Of a stretch of 64,000 nt of DNA, positions 8,951 through 17,311 are shown one piece after another. Under the pieces are notes generated by a model. It worked only from the letters and a program-made list of their open reading frames with translations, was not told the DNA's origin and made no database searches. Made by a program: the position numbers and the translations under genes. Numbering within the stretch: the first letter of the stretch is position 1; each line of letters begins with the position of its first letter. Origin of the DNA: Listeria monocytogenes ATCC 19117 (GTDB lineage Bacteria; Bacillota; Bacilli; Lactobacillales; Listeriaceae); contig NC_018584.1 in assembly GCF_000307025.1 (NCBI RefSeq), positions 558,001 to 622,000 on the forward strand, given 5' to 3'.

Positions 8951-8980
8951 AAACACCTGATTAATAACCAGGTGTTTTTT
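8951..8980 (+). terminator. Intrinsic terminator of the lipoprotein gene
   Basis: The stem AAACACCTG / CAGGTGTTT is followed by Ts, 8 bp after the stop codon. Confidence 0.88.
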
Positions 8981-9048
8981 AGAGAAATCTCAGTTGCACA
9001 AACCTTAGAATTCGGTCATAATAGAAAAAAATGACAGGAGCTGATCAA

Positions 9049-9729
9049 TTGATTATTGATGTATTGCAACATGTGCCGCACGAAGGACCTGGACTTATAG
9101 CGAATTGGGCGAGAGAAAACCAGCATCAGTTAAAAATACATTCTCTATTTGAAGAAAATGCTCATGTTCCAAATGACTCGGATTTTTTAATTGTACTTGG
9201 AGGACCCATGGGAATAAATGATACAGCCGAATTTCCGTGGTTAAAAGACGAACGTAAGCTAATAAAGCGATTAAGTGAACAGCATAAACCTGTTTTTGGT
9301 GTCTGCCTCGGCGCACAACAAATCGCAGCAACATTCGGAAGCGAAATCACTGTAAATAAAGAAAAAGAAGTAGGCTGGTTTCCTGTCAAAAGAACTTCCG
9401 ACAAATTATCATTTTTCCCAGAATCATTAAATGTGTTTCACTGGCATCAAGATACGTTTGCGTTACCAGCTGGCGCCACGCGTTTATTTGCTAGTGAGGG
9501 TTGTTTGAACCAAGCTTTTTTGTACGGTGAAAATATTATCGGTTTACAGTTTCATTTTGAAATGGAAAAAGCGGGGATTGAGACGATTTTGCGAATTGAT
9601 GAGGCGTTTATCACATCTGGAAAATATGTTCAAAGCGTGGAAGTGATGCGAGAGAAGGATGTTCCAGAAGATAATAAACAAATGCTTGAGGCTATTTTAG
9701 ATTATTTAATAAATCCAAAAACCATCTGA
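9049..9729 (+). CDS. Class-I glutamine amidotransferase-like protein
   Basis: A 226-residue stand-alone GATase1 domain similar to GMP-synthase-type amidotransferases. The nucleophile Cys lies in FGVCLGAQQIA near residue 85, and the His of the triad in GLQFHFEME near residue 170. The family start resembles (M)..DVLQHVPHEGPG, and AGGAG at 9036-9040 fits the TTG at 9049 with 8-nt spacing, so I prefer it to the ATG at 9031. The substrate is unknown; related proteins act on gamma-glutamyl compounds or serve as amidotransferase subunits. Confidence 0.87.
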   Translation: MIIDVLQHVPHEGPGLIANWARENQHQLKIHSLFEENAHVPNDSDFLIVLGGPMGINDTAEFPWLKDERKLIKRLSEQHKPVFGVCLGAQQIAATFGSEITVNKEKEVGWFPVKRTSDKLSFFPESLNVFHWHQDTFALPAGATRLFASEGCLNQAFLYGENIIGLQFHFEMEKAGIETILRIDEAFITSGKYVQSVEVMREKDVPEDNKQMLEAILDYLINPKTI

Positions 9730-9752
9730 CGAGAAAGTCAGATGGTTTTTTC
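9721..9752. terminator. Bidirectional terminator between convergent genes
   Basis: The stem ACCATCTGAC / GTCAGATGGT (9721-9730 / 9737-9746) is flanked by A's on the left and T's on the right. It serves the amidotransferase gene on the + strand and the Lin0512-family gene on the - strand. Confidence 0.88.
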
Positions 9753-9753
9753 T

Positions 9754-10116
9754 TTAGTATCCAGTTTCAACAGAAGCGTTGACGATATACATTAAATCGT
9801 TTTTGTCTTCTTTGTCTTCTAAGAAAATGCCGCTTGTAGTCATCATTCCGCCAGCCATTTTCTCAATAGTTACAGTGCCATAAGGGATAATCGCGCGAAT
9901 GGTATCTTCGTCAAGTTTTTCTTCATCACACGGTAGCGCCAATTTGATATTAACAACCATATTTTGTAAGTCGCCATCTGGAAGAAGCCCTTGAATACCG
10001 GGCATAGAGTTCGTAAAAATCGCATTTCTTACAGCTCGTTCGGCTGCTTTTGTAATATTTTGGCCGTGAACATCAACGCCAAAGCCAGTTTGGATAAATA
10101 GAATTTGTTCCATCAT
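9754..10116 (-). CDS. Lin0512-family conserved protein
   Basis: A 120-residue protein I recognise as the Lin0512 family, a small conserved family of unknown function found in many bacteria. Its N terminus ends FIQTGFGVDVHGQN, typical of the family. It lies 3 bp downstream of the MarR-type regulator gene, and the two form an operon. An AGGAG ribosome site fits either of two adjacent ATGs. No catalytic residues can be assigned. Confidence 0.82.
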   Translation of the reverse strand: MMEQILFIQTGFGVDVHGQNITKAAERAVRNAIFTNSMPGIQGLLPDGDLQNMVVNIKLALPCDEEKLDEDTIRAIIPYGTVTIEKMAGGMMTTSGIFLEDKEDKNDLMYIVNASVETGY

Positions 10117-10119
10117 AAA

Positions 10120-10578
10120 TCACTCCTTAAAATCTTTTATCAAAGCGGCGCCTGGTCGGTTTTTCGCATATCCTTCCATAACTTCGGTGAAATGTAATCC
10201 GTCAGTATCAGAAGAATTGGCGAATATTTCTGCCATTTGCTTACGTTGTGCGGCACCAAGTTCATTTTCTAATTCTTTGCCTGCTGTAGTTAGGAAGATG
10301 CAGCGTTGGCGTTTGTCGCGTCTACCTTGCTCGATCGTGAGAAGTTCGCGCTCTTTCAGTTCAGCGAGCGGCTGGTGTAGGGCTTGTTTTGATATTTCTA
10401 AAAAAGTTAAAAGTTCATTAATTGTAAGTCCAGGCATCCGCGCCGTGAAAAATAAAATACGATGATGCAATCTTTTGAGTGAATGTTTGGCAATAATCAA
10501 ATCAGCGGTCTCTGTAAATGCTTTATAACCAAAGTAAAATAAAGCGATTTGTTGATTCATGTTTTGCTCATTGTTCAT
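10120..10578 (-). CDS. MarR-family transcriptional regulator
   Basis: A 152-residue winged-helix regulator. The DNA-binding part is seen in LTINELLTFLEISKQALHQP followed by a wing with EQGRRDKRQR, and the ends are helical for dimerisation. I start it at the ATG at 10578, which follows AAGGGG; an in-frame extension to 10632 would run through the promoter. It is co-transcribed with the Lin0512-family gene and probably autoregulated through the dyad at 10595-10610. The ligand is unknown. Confidence 0.88.
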   Translation of the reverse strand: MNNEQNMNQQIALFYFGYKAFTETADLIIAKHSLKRLHHRILFFTARMPGLTINELLTFLEISKQALHQPLAELKERELLTIEQGRRDKRQRCIFLTTAGKELENELGAAQRKQMAEIFANSSDTDGLHFTEVMEGYAKNRPGAALIKDFKE

Positions 10579-10594
10579 AAATATACCCCTTTTT

Positions 10595-10637
10595 CTGTCA
10601 ATATCAACAGTATAGCATAAATAAGGGGACACAATAA
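10595..10637 (-). promoter_or_regulatory. Promoter and candidate MarR operator
   Basis: On the minus strand TTATTG (10632-10637), a 17-bp spacer and TATACT (10609-10614) with an extended TGC form a promoter. An imperfect 16-bp palindrome, CTGTTGATATTGACAG read on the minus strand, covers 10595-10610 and overlaps the -10 box, as expected for an autorepressing MarR protein. Confidence 0.6.
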
Positions 10638-10959
10638 CAGTTAGCGTATCACTTTTTTAGAAGCTTTTTCGCATTATTAAGAAGATATTTTCTGCTAAAC
10701 AAAACATCTAATGTATAATATTAGTATTTGAAAACAGTTAATTGTGTACAAAATGTTACGTTGATATAATTTTCAGATTTCTTTTATTTAGACAAAAAAG
10801 CGCTACCATTGTTTATTTAAAGCGATTCCTATAAAAATAAGAGTGAATAATATGAATATTAAGGCAAATCAAACGTGAAATATTTTATGAAAACGTATTG
10901 AGAGTTAGTTTTAACGCGGTTATACTTTGGGAAGAAATTAACCACTAAGGAGAGTATAA
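10638..10959. other. AT-rich intergenic region upstream of the LPXTG protein gene
   Basis: Apart from the promoter at 10898-10926, I see no gene, PrfA box or strong hairpin in this stretch. Confidence 0.6.
10898..10926 (+). promoter_or_regulatory. Sigma-A promoter of the LPXTG LRR protein gene
   Basis: TTGAGA (10898-10903), a 17-bp spacer and TATACT (10921-10926), followed by a short leader and the ribosome site AAGGAGAG before ATG 10960. Confidence 0.75.
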
Positions 10960-12789
10960 ATGAAAAAAGCACTGAAACTATTTCTTGCGACGATTTGTAT
11001 GTTCATAATGATATATCCTTCCACAGCAGCTCACGCAGAAGAAACGAATATTGTTAATATTCCTGATGCAAATCTTAAAACCTATCTTAATGGTCTGCTC
11101 AAGCAAGCAAGTGATGCACCAATTACTAAAACACAAATGAACACTATCCAAACCGTTACACTTTCTGGCAGCACTTATACAGACTTGACGGGTTTGGAGG
11201 AAGCTGGAAATCTGGTAACACTATCTCTTAACAATACTAACATCCAAACACTTGAACCGATTAAAAACCAAACTTCTTTGACTTACTTAACAGTGGGCGG
11301 AGACAATGTAAAAGATAGTCTTTTCGTAGATTTAAATGGACTTGTTAATTTACAAAGTCTTAGTATCAGCGGAAGCGAAGTGACACATAATGTCTTTAAG
11401 ACTTTCAATAAGTTGCCAAAGTTAACTTATCTTTATGCGCAAAACTCCATGAAAATCACAGATATTTCTGCGCTTGCTTCCTTACCAGCCTTAACGACAC
11501 TATTCTTACAATTTGATGGCATTGATGATTTTAGACCTTTAAATGACTTTGAAAGTTTTAAAAATGGCAACTTGAAAGCTCTTGCTGCTTTTGGGCAAAA
11601 TACAGGGCGCACGAATCCAAGAATTACACTTAAATCTGGTAAGTTAGATTATAATGAAACAAACCAAACGTTATATTTACCATTTTCGATGATGCCAAAA
11701 CCTTTAACGAGTTTTGATGGCACTGTTGCACCATTTTCTAAATCGACTTCCGCAAGTAATACTTATTTAGGATTTAATGATGTGGCACTCCCAAGCGCAC
11801 GTCTATCCATTACCGATGATGGTATTACAGTCAGCGGTGTAACAAAAGAAGAATTCGACAATCTTGATGAAATTGAATATAATGCACGCTATGATTTTCC
11901 GACTGGAAGTTACCCGACACCACCAAGCATGAATTCTTATACCATTTCCAGCGGGACATATGATCAATATTTTGATATTAGCCACACGCTAGATTTAACG
12001 GCGGATGAAAGTTTTGACTATAATCAATACGATGCAACATCAGAAGAACAATTTTTAAAAGATGTACATGCTGAAACAGATGATGGCACAGCAGTAAAGA
12101 GCGATTTTGATCAAGTAGTTAAGCTTGATGTACCGGGTGAATATACCGTGACATTAAATGCGGAAAACGCTGCAGGACTAAAAGCAACTCCCGTAACAGT
12201 TAAAGTAACCGTTCATGAAAAACCAGTTATTACAGCCGATTCCCAAATTTCTTATAAAAAAGAATCAACTAAATCAGTCGACGAATTTTTGCAAGAAATC
12301 CATAGTTCGGTAACTGGAAATGCAGTTTTAACTAGTGATTTTGATAAAGTAGTAGATTTAAACACCCCAGGCGAATACACCGTAACTTTAAATGCAATAA
12401 ATGATCGCGGCCAAAAAGCAGACCCTGTAACCGTAGTTGTGACAGTGACTACTAGCGACGGCGAACATGTTAATCCGGTTCCACCAACACCAGAAGTAAA
12501 ACCCACACCTCAAGAAGAAACCGACCCAACAATCATCCCAGAACCTCAAAGCGAAAATTCAGAAGACCAAGTGAAAGAAAATAATGCAAAAACAGAAGAA
12601 AAAGCAAATAAAACTTCTTTAACAACGAAAGAAAACAAAGTAGAAAAAGCAGATAAAGCAGAAAAAACAAATCAACCGAAAACAAAAGCTTTGCCACAAA
12701 CTGGTGATACTAATAAGAGCACCTTACCAATCGCAGGAGTAATGCTGAGTTTAGCGGCACTGCTGATTTTCAGAAAAAGCAAATCTTAA
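10960..12789 (+). CDS. Internalin-like LPXTG cell-wall-anchored LRR protein
   Basis: A 609-residue surface protein. A signal peptide ends near AHAEE (residue 27). Irregular leucine-rich repeats span about residues 50-200. Around residues 360-500 lie two related Ig-like repeats of about 70 residues, each with a sequence like DFDKVVDLNTPGEYTVTLNA. A Pro/Lys/Glu-rich wall-spanning stretch follows, then a sortase-A signal LPQTG at about residue 578, a hydrophobic segment and an RKSKS tail. It is thus covalently attached to peptidoglycan. The LRRs are few and degenerate compared with InlA/InlB and I see no cap domain match, so a receptor role is unproven. Confidence 0.92.
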   Translation: MKKALKLFLATICMFIMIYPSTAAHAEETNIVNIPDANLKTYLNGLLKQASDAPITKTQMNTIQTVTLSGSTYTDLTGLEEAGNLVTLSLNNTNIQTLEPIKNQTSLTYLTVGGDNVKDSLFVDLNGLVNLQSLSISGSEVTHNVFKTFNKLPKLTYLYAQNSMKITDISALASLPALTTLFLQFDGIDDFRPLNDFESFKNGNLKALAAFGQNTGRTNPRITLKSGKLDYNETNQTLYLPFSMMPKPLTSFDGTVAPFSKSTSASNTYLGFNDVALPSARLSITDDGITVSGVTKEEFDNLDEIEYNARYDFPTGSYPTPPSMNSYTISSGTYDQYFDISHTLDLTADESFDYNQYDATSEEQFLKDVHAETDDGTAVKSDFDQVVKLDVPGEYTVTLNAENAAGLKATPVTVKVTVHEKPVITADSQISYKKESTKSVDEFLQEIHSSVTGNAVLTSDFDKVVDLNTPGEYTVTLNAINDRGQKADPVTVVVTVTTSDGEHVNPVPPTPEVKPTPQEETDPTIIPEPQSENSEDQVKENNAKTEEKANKTSLTTKENKVEKADKAEKTNQPKTKALPQTGDTNKSTLPIAGVMLSLAALLIFRKSKS

Positions 12790-12840
12790 GTTATTGTGAA
12801 TTCATTAGCAAAAAGAATGAATGGCAGGCCTAAAATCATT

Positions 12841-12852
12841 TTTATAGGGTAT
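12841..12852 (+). promoter_or_regulatory. Possible SigB -10 element before the universal stress gene
   Basis: GGGTAT at 12847-12852 matches the general-stress sigma-B -10 consensus and is about 35 bp from the start codon. No good GTTT -35 is seen 13-17 bp upstream, so this is weak; its appeal is that universal stress genes are often in the SigB regulon. Confidence 0.35.
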
Positions 12853-12886
12853 GGAATACTATAAGAAAAGTTGTAGGAGGTTTTAT

Positions 12887-13321
12887 ATGATGGAAAAATA
12901 TCATCGCATTCTTGTAGCAGTGGATGGTTCTGAACCAGCAAAATTAGCCTTTGAAAAAGGACTGGAACTAGCGCTAAAATTAGACGGTGTGCTTGGAATT
13001 GCTAGTATTGTCGATTTACGTGCCTTTTCCCCGAATGTTTCTTATGATGGCAGCTTAGAAGAAAAAGCCGAACTAGAATTAAAAACGAGCGTTAATGAAT
13101 ACGCAGAAAAAGCTAGAACGGCAGGAGTGAAACAAGTAGAAACTTTTGTTGCTAAAGGTAATCCGAAAATCTTACTTTCCACAGACATTCCAGCAGAGTT
13201 CCAAGCAGATTTAATTATTTGCGGAGCGACTGGGATGAACCGAGTAGAAAAGCTAGTTCTTGGTAGTGTTTCTTCTTATATTATGGCTCATGCAATTTGC
13301 GATACTTTAATAGCTAGATAA
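12887..13321 (+). CDS. Universal stress protein (UspA family)
   Basis: A 144-residue Usp domain. The N-terminal strand HRILVAVDGSEPAKLAFEKG and the C-terminal ATP-binding loop GATGMNRVEKLVLGSVSSYI (G-x2-G-x9-G-S type) are clear, so it probably binds ATP. AGGAGG just upstream fits ATG 12887 (or the adjacent 12890), not the in-frame ATG at 12851, which lies inside the putative promoter. It is monocistronic and shares a terminator hairpin with the convergent capA-like gene. Confidence 0.92.
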   Translation: MMEKYHRILVAVDGSEPAKLAFEKGLELALKLDGVLGIASIVDLRAFSPNVSYDGSLEEKAELELKTSVNEYAEKARTAGVKQVETFVAKGNPKILLSTDIPAEFQADLIICGATGMNRVEKLVLGSVSSYIMAHAICDTLIAR

Positions 13322-13364
13322 AAAAAGCGTAGATATCTTTGTTAGAAGATATCTACGCTTTTTA
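13321..13364. terminator. Bidirectional terminator between usp and capA-like genes
   Basis: A 16-bp stem (AAAGCGTAGATATCTT / AAGATATCTACGCTTT) is flanked by A's and T's. Confidence 0.9.
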
Positions 13365-13367
13365 TTA

Positions 13368-14798
13368 TCAAAACGGATCGAAGTAAGTGTATTCTGTTAC
13401 GCCGCCCTCGATAGGTTTACTAATACGGTTAAGTTCATCGACGATTTTTTTAGCATCATCACCAAACACAGGGAGCGGTTGATAATTGTTTTCTGTCGTA
13501 CTACCATCTGAATTTTCATAAGTTGGAACGATAGAAATATCTTTTAGAACGATTTTATTATCTTCCTTCGTAAAGCGCAGTTGGAACATCGATGTCATAC
13601 GGGAAAGTAGCGTAGGATCAGCTCCAAAAGCAAAGTCGCCCATGCTATAAACGATGTATTTATCTTTATATTTTTCAACGCTTTCTAGGCGATGAGGGTG
13701 AGAGCCCATAATTATATCAGCACCAGCATCTAAAATCGCATGACCAAATTGGGTTTGATAATCCGTTGGTGTTTCGCGATATTCGACGCCCCAGTGCATA
13801 TTAACGATAACGAGAGTATTTTCTTTTTTGTATTTCTTCACGTCTTTTACAATTCTTTCAAGATAAGCAGGAGATTGCTGACTCATACGGCAATCGTAGC
13901 CTAGTAGAACAGTTTTCATCCCTTTAATGGTTGTTTCAAGTGGAGCGTCGGTATTGAAAACAGGAATATTATTCTCTTTAAAAGCCTTTAATGTGTCATC
14001 GTAACCAACTTGGAAGTAATCCATTGTATGGTTATTGGCCAAATTTGCTGCTTCTACACCGCTCGCTGGTAAAAAGGCGACGTGTGCAGGGTCACTTTTG
14101 ATGCGCCATTTTTTATTTTCTGCTTTTGTTGCATTCGTAAAGGCACTTTCAGCGTTAATGACAGTGTAGTCATCAGATTTAAACCAAGGAAGGCAGTTTT
14201 TATAAACATAGGTATTATTGCCGTTGTTTTTTTGGAATACGTTATCGAATTTGAGGTGTTCGGGCGTTTCAGGATAGGTTCCAAATGAATTATCGCCAAC
14301 CATGGTCAAAGTGACAACACCTTTTTCTTTCAAACCTTGTTGATTGGTTGCGGCTGCGGCATAAAACCAATCATATTGATTTGTTTTTTCGATGGCTGAT
14401 AGTTTTTGTTCACTTGCAAGAAAAGCAGGATATACTTTCCCAAGCGTTTTTTCATCTGTTTTGCCGGTCGTATACGATTTTACAGCTTCTAAACAGGCTG
14501 TGAGATTTTGGAGATAGGCGCCAGAATCATTTTTTTCAACTGGATAGGATTTTAGTTCTTTAATTAATTGATTTAAATCGGAAATAGAAGCTTTGTCAGC
14601 TCCTGAACTTGCTAGGGAATTCAAGGTTTTCTTAGCTTCTGATGAAATGGTTTTAACATTAGCTGGACTTGTTTTTTTTAGTGGCTCGGTTTGAGTGGCT
14701 TTTTGGTCAGATTGATTAGTAGAATTTGTAATCCAAAAAGCACCAGCGACAAAAATAAGTACTAAACCAGTAATAATAACATAGGTACGTCTCTTCAA
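13368..14798 (-). CDS. CapA-family (poly-gamma-glutamate biosynthesis type) membrane-anchored protein
   Basis: A 476-residue protein with an N-terminal signal anchor (residues 5-25), a helical Ser/Lys-rich stretch to about 150, and a PGA_cap metallophosphatase-like domain. Visible metal-site motifs are TMVGDNSFG, ANNHTMDY, VNMHWGVEY and GSHPHRLE. CapA proteins act outside the membrane in polyglutamate capsule export or in related envelope functions. No capB, capC or capD lies nearby, so a polyglutamate capsule is unlikely here. The start is TTG at 14798 behind GGAGGA. The upstream DNA has been altered by an IS insertion 80 bp before the start. Confidence 0.88.
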   Translation of the reverse strand: MKRRTYVIITGLVLIFVAGAFWITNSTNQSDQKATQTEPLKKTSPANVKTISSEAKKTLNSLASSGADKASISDLNQLIKELKSYPVEKNDSGAYLQNLTACLEAVKSYTTGKTDEKTLGKVYPAFLASEQKLSAIEKTNQYDWFYAAAATNQQGLKEKGVVTLTMVGDNSFGTYPETPEHLKFDNVFQKNNGNNTYVYKNCLPWFKSDDYTVINAESAFTNATKAENKKWRIKSDPAHVAFLPASGVEAANLANNHTMDYFQVGYDDTLKAFKENNIPVFNTDAPLETTIKGMKTVLLGYDCRMSQQSPAYLERIVKDVKKYKKENTLVIVNMHWGVEYRETPTDYQTQFGHAILDAGADIIMGSHPHRLESVEKYKDKYIVYSMGDFAFGADPTLLSRMTSMFQLRFTKEDNKIVLKDISIVPTYENSDGSTTENNYQPLPVFGDDAKKIVDELNRISKPIEGGVTEYTYFDPF

Positions 14799-14879
14799 CT
14801 AGATATCCTCCGTAGTTCCTTTTTTTCTAAGTATAGTAATTGTAAGGAAGAAACACAAGTCTATATTTAGTAAAACAAA

Positions 14880-14904
14880 AGCCCAAAATAAATTGTTTTG
14901 GGCT
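14880..14904. repeat. Left 25-nt target duplication (copy of a terminator hairpin)
   Basis: The 9-bp stem AGCCCAAAA, loop TAAATTG and stem TTTTGGGCT are identical to 16428-16452 on the other side of the IS. On the minus strand this copy keeps the T-rich tail. Confidence 0.93.
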
Positions 14905-14905
14905 C

Positions 14906-14950
14906 AGACTGTAGACAAAGTGAGAAATCATTTTATCTACAGTCTTTTTT
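14906..14950 (+). terminator. Hairpin inside the left IS end
   Basis: AGACTGTAGA (14906-14915, part of the terminal repeat) pairs perfectly with TCTACAGTCT (14936-14945), followed by a T run. It could stop transcription entering the transposase from outside, and it repeats the terminal sequence internally. Confidence 0.7.
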
Positions 14951-14997
14951 GTTTTATAATAATGTTAAGGCTTACATAAAACAACGAGGTGATTAAA

Positions 14998-16396
14998 ATG
15001 CTTTCTAAACATCAACAACAGGCGCGAAATCAATTAATAGCCATCTCTTTAGATGATTTGGTCCCAGAGGACCATTTAGTAAGAAAAATAGATAAGGTGA
15101 TTAATTTTGATTTTATCTACCCATTAGTAGAACATACTTATTCTCATACAGGAAGACCTAGTGTAGACCCGGTAGTTCTTATAAAGCTAGTACTCATCCA
15201 ATATCTTTTTGGCATCCGTTCCATGCGCCAAACTATAAAAGAAGTAGAAACGAACATGGCTTACCGCTGGTTTTTAGGATATGATTTCAATCAAAAAATC
15301 CCTCACTTCTCTACTTTTGGTAAAAATTACGTGCGACGTTTTGCAGAAACAGAGGTGTTCGAACACATTTTTTATCGCATTTTAAAACAAGCCATGGAGG
15401 CTGGTTTAGTGGACCCTGACGTTGCGTTTGTGGACTCTACCCATGTGAAAGCCAATGCGAATAAACACAAATTTCATAAAAAATTGATTCGAAAAGAAAA
15501 CACGCGTTTATCAAGAAGTACTAGAAGATGAAATTAATGTCAGCCGAGTTGCCGAAGGAAAAAAGCCATTCGCCAGGAAAGAAAGTCAGGAGGAGAAAGA
15601 AAGCAAAATAAGTGATACGGATCCCGAAAGCGGCTACTATGTCAAAGGAGAACGGGAAAAACAATTTGCTTATTCTTTCCATACGGCTTGTGATACCAAT
15701 GGTTTTATTCTAGGTTCCATTGTCACTCCAGGTAATATTCATGATAGCCAACAATTGATTCCACTTATTGAAAAATTAAAAAACACCCTTTCTACCCCTT
15801 TGGTGGTCGTTGCAGATGCTGGATATAAAACACCCATTATCGCTAAATACCTTTGGAGTCAAGGAATAGAAGCGGTGCTTCCGTATACTCGACCAAAAGG
15901 AAAAGAAGGCTTATTTTCGAAACGAGCGTTTCTCTATGACCATTATTTAGACAGTTATCTTTGTCCAAATGAGGCATTGTTATCCTATGTTCGTACTACA
16001 AGAGATGGTTATCGTCTTTATAAATCTAATTCACTTCACTGTAGTAGTTGCGCTCTCTTAAAGGATTGCACGCAAAATAAACAAAAAGAAAAAATGATTT
16101 TACGACATCTTTGGGAGCCTTACTTAGAAGTTTCGGAGGAACTGCGCTACACAGAACAGCATAAAAAATGGTATAGACGCAGGAAAGAAACCATCGAAAG
16201 ATGTTTTGCGGATGCCAAAGAAAAGCATGGTATGAGATGGACTACTTATCGCGGACTTGCAAAAGTAACCCTCCAAGCGATGCTTACTTTTGCAGCCATG
16301 AACCTGAAAAAAATGGCTAATTGGCTATGGAAAAAGGCGGTGCCTTTTTATTTTTTTGACTTTAAACAGAAAAAAACGGTCCTTCTCAAATATTAA
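14998..16396 (+). pseudogene. IS transposase (DDE type) interrupted by a +1 frame break
   Basis: The first frame starts at ATG 14998 behind GAGGTGATT and reads MLSKHQQQARNQLI with an N-terminal DUF772-like domain and the first catalytic Asp in FVDSTHVKANAN. It runs out of homology at 15498 and stops at 15531. From about 15500 the +1 frame continues with TRVYQEVLEDE, then the region PGNIHDSQQL, the second Asp in VADAGYKTP and the third acidic residue in ERCFADAKEKHGMRWTTYRG. Joined, the protein would be about 465 residues, normal for the group. One extra A in the A-rich stretch around 15491-15500 explains the break. It may be a disabling mutation, a sequencing error or programmed frameshifting. 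Confidence 0.85.
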
Positions 16397-16417
16397 AGCT
16401 TGAGAAGGACCGTTTTT
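16372..16417. terminator. Hairpin at the right IS end
   Basis: A stem of about 17 bp (ACGGTCCTTCTCAA / TTGAGAAGGACCGT core) overlaps the transposase stop, with T's on the right and A's on the left, so it can act in both directions. Confidence 0.8.
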
Positions 16418-16427
16418 CTACAGTCTG

Positions 16428-16452
16428 AGCCCAAAATAAATTGTTTTGGGCT
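16428..16452. repeat. Right 25-nt target duplication (terminator hairpin of the HP-PGM lipoprotein gene)
   Basis: Identical to 14880-14904. It lies 14 bp after the stop of the minus-strand gene at 16467. Read on the minus strand, this copy is now followed by the IS end (CAGACTG) instead of the original T-rich tail. Confidence 0.9.
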
Positions 16453-16466
16453 TTTTGTCTGGCTAT

Positions 16467-17282
16467 TTATTTAGAACCTTTTTCGACATAGCTTAAGTCA
16501 TTTACATCACCAATAGTGAATTTACCATCTTTGTAAGTGATTTTTGTTACACTTGCATTTTTGATACCTTCTGCAGGCAGTTTGTATCCTGGTTCGATAG
16601 TATCAAGAAGCGCACCGATGCTTAGTCCGTGGGAAACTAGTAATACATTGCTATCGCCATTTTTGCTTTCTTTTTTAGCAACATCTGTTAAACCTTCTTT
16701 TAGACGAGCTTGGATAGTTGCATAGTCTTCAGCAGGCCAGTTTTCGCCTTCTTTCACACGAGTTTTATCAAGAGCTGCTACACTATCAGCAAAATCTTTT
16801 GGCGAGATACCAGCTTTTTGCCACTCTTCTAAAGTTTTACCTTGGCTTTTCGCAATATCAGTCCACATATTTTCATTTAAATCGCCTTCATAAGAACCAA
16901 AATTGAATTCACGGAAACGTGGATCAGTTTGTACTTCTTTATCAGCGGATTTATCGCTTTCTTTCAAAATTAAGTTTGCAGTTTGGATAGCACGACCACT
17001 GTCGCTGCTGTAAGCTGCAGAGAAATCAACGTCTTTTAAGCCTTTACCAGCGCTTTTAACTACTTCTTCACCAGCGGGAGTAAGAACCGCATCAGACCAA
17101 CCTTGTACACGGTCAGTTGTGTTTAGCATTGTTTTACCATGACGTACTACATAAAATGTCACAGTGCCATCTTCTTTAGTTTCTTTTGTCTCTTTCTTGT
17201 CTGCAGATGTACTGTTACCGCAACCTGCAATTAATAGTACTGCGCATAACGCCATCATCAATTTAAAAATATTTTTCTTCAT
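16467..17282 (-). CDS. Histidine phosphatase (phosphoglycerate-mutase-like) lipoprotein
   Basis: A 271-residue protein with a lipoprotein signal (lipobox LIAGC near residue 20), a charged linker, then a histidine-phosphatase domain. The catalytic motif VVRHGKT is near residue 48, the second catalytic His in LLVSHGLSIG near residue 220. It is therefore anchored outside the membrane, which rules out a glycolytic role and suggests an extracytoplasmic phosphatase. It closely resembles the two cytoplasmic proteins at 58658 and 59366. A promoter with cre overlap and a hairpin leader lie upstream; its terminator was the target of the IS. Confidence 0.88.
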   Translation of the reverse strand: MKKNIFKLMMALCAVLLIAGCGNSTSADKKETKETKEDGTVTFYVVRHGKTMLNTTDRVQGWSDAVLTPAGEEVVKSAGKGLKDVDFSAAYSSDSGRAIQTANLILKESDKSADKEVQTDPRFREFNFGSYEGDLNENMWTDIAKSQGKTLEEWQKAGISPKDFADSVAALDKTRVKEGENWPAEDYATIQARLKEGLTDVAKKESKNGDSNVLLVSHGLSIGALLDTIEPGYKLPAEGIKNASVTKITYKDGKFTIGDVNDLSYVEKGSK

Positions 17283-17311
17283 CTTGTTCTCCTTTTTTGT
17301 TAGTATTTAGC

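Larger units (their letters stand above)
14905..16427 (+). mobile_element. IS1182-like insertion sequence, 1523 bp
   Basis: The element has terminal inverted repeats CAGACTGTAGA(C/A)AAA, 14 of 15 matching, and identical 25-nt direct repeats outside both ends (14880-14904 and 16428-16452). It encodes one DDE transposase, split by a frame break. Transposase features (DUF772-type N terminus and a DDE_Tnp_1 domain) point to the IS1182/ISL3-like large IS5-type group; I name IS1182 from motif memory. It was inserted directly at the terminator of the HP-PGM lipoprotein gene. In EGD-e, as I recall, no IS lies here, so this is a strain-specific insertion. Confidence 0.9.

Noticed and set aside
10638-10959. 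PrfA box upstream of the LPXTG protein gene
   Set aside because: No TTAACANNTGTTAA-like palindrome was found; a sigma-A promoter explains expression.
13368-14798. Polyglutamate capsule locus
   Set aside because: Only a capA-like gene is present; capB, capC and capD are absent, so no capsule system is supported.
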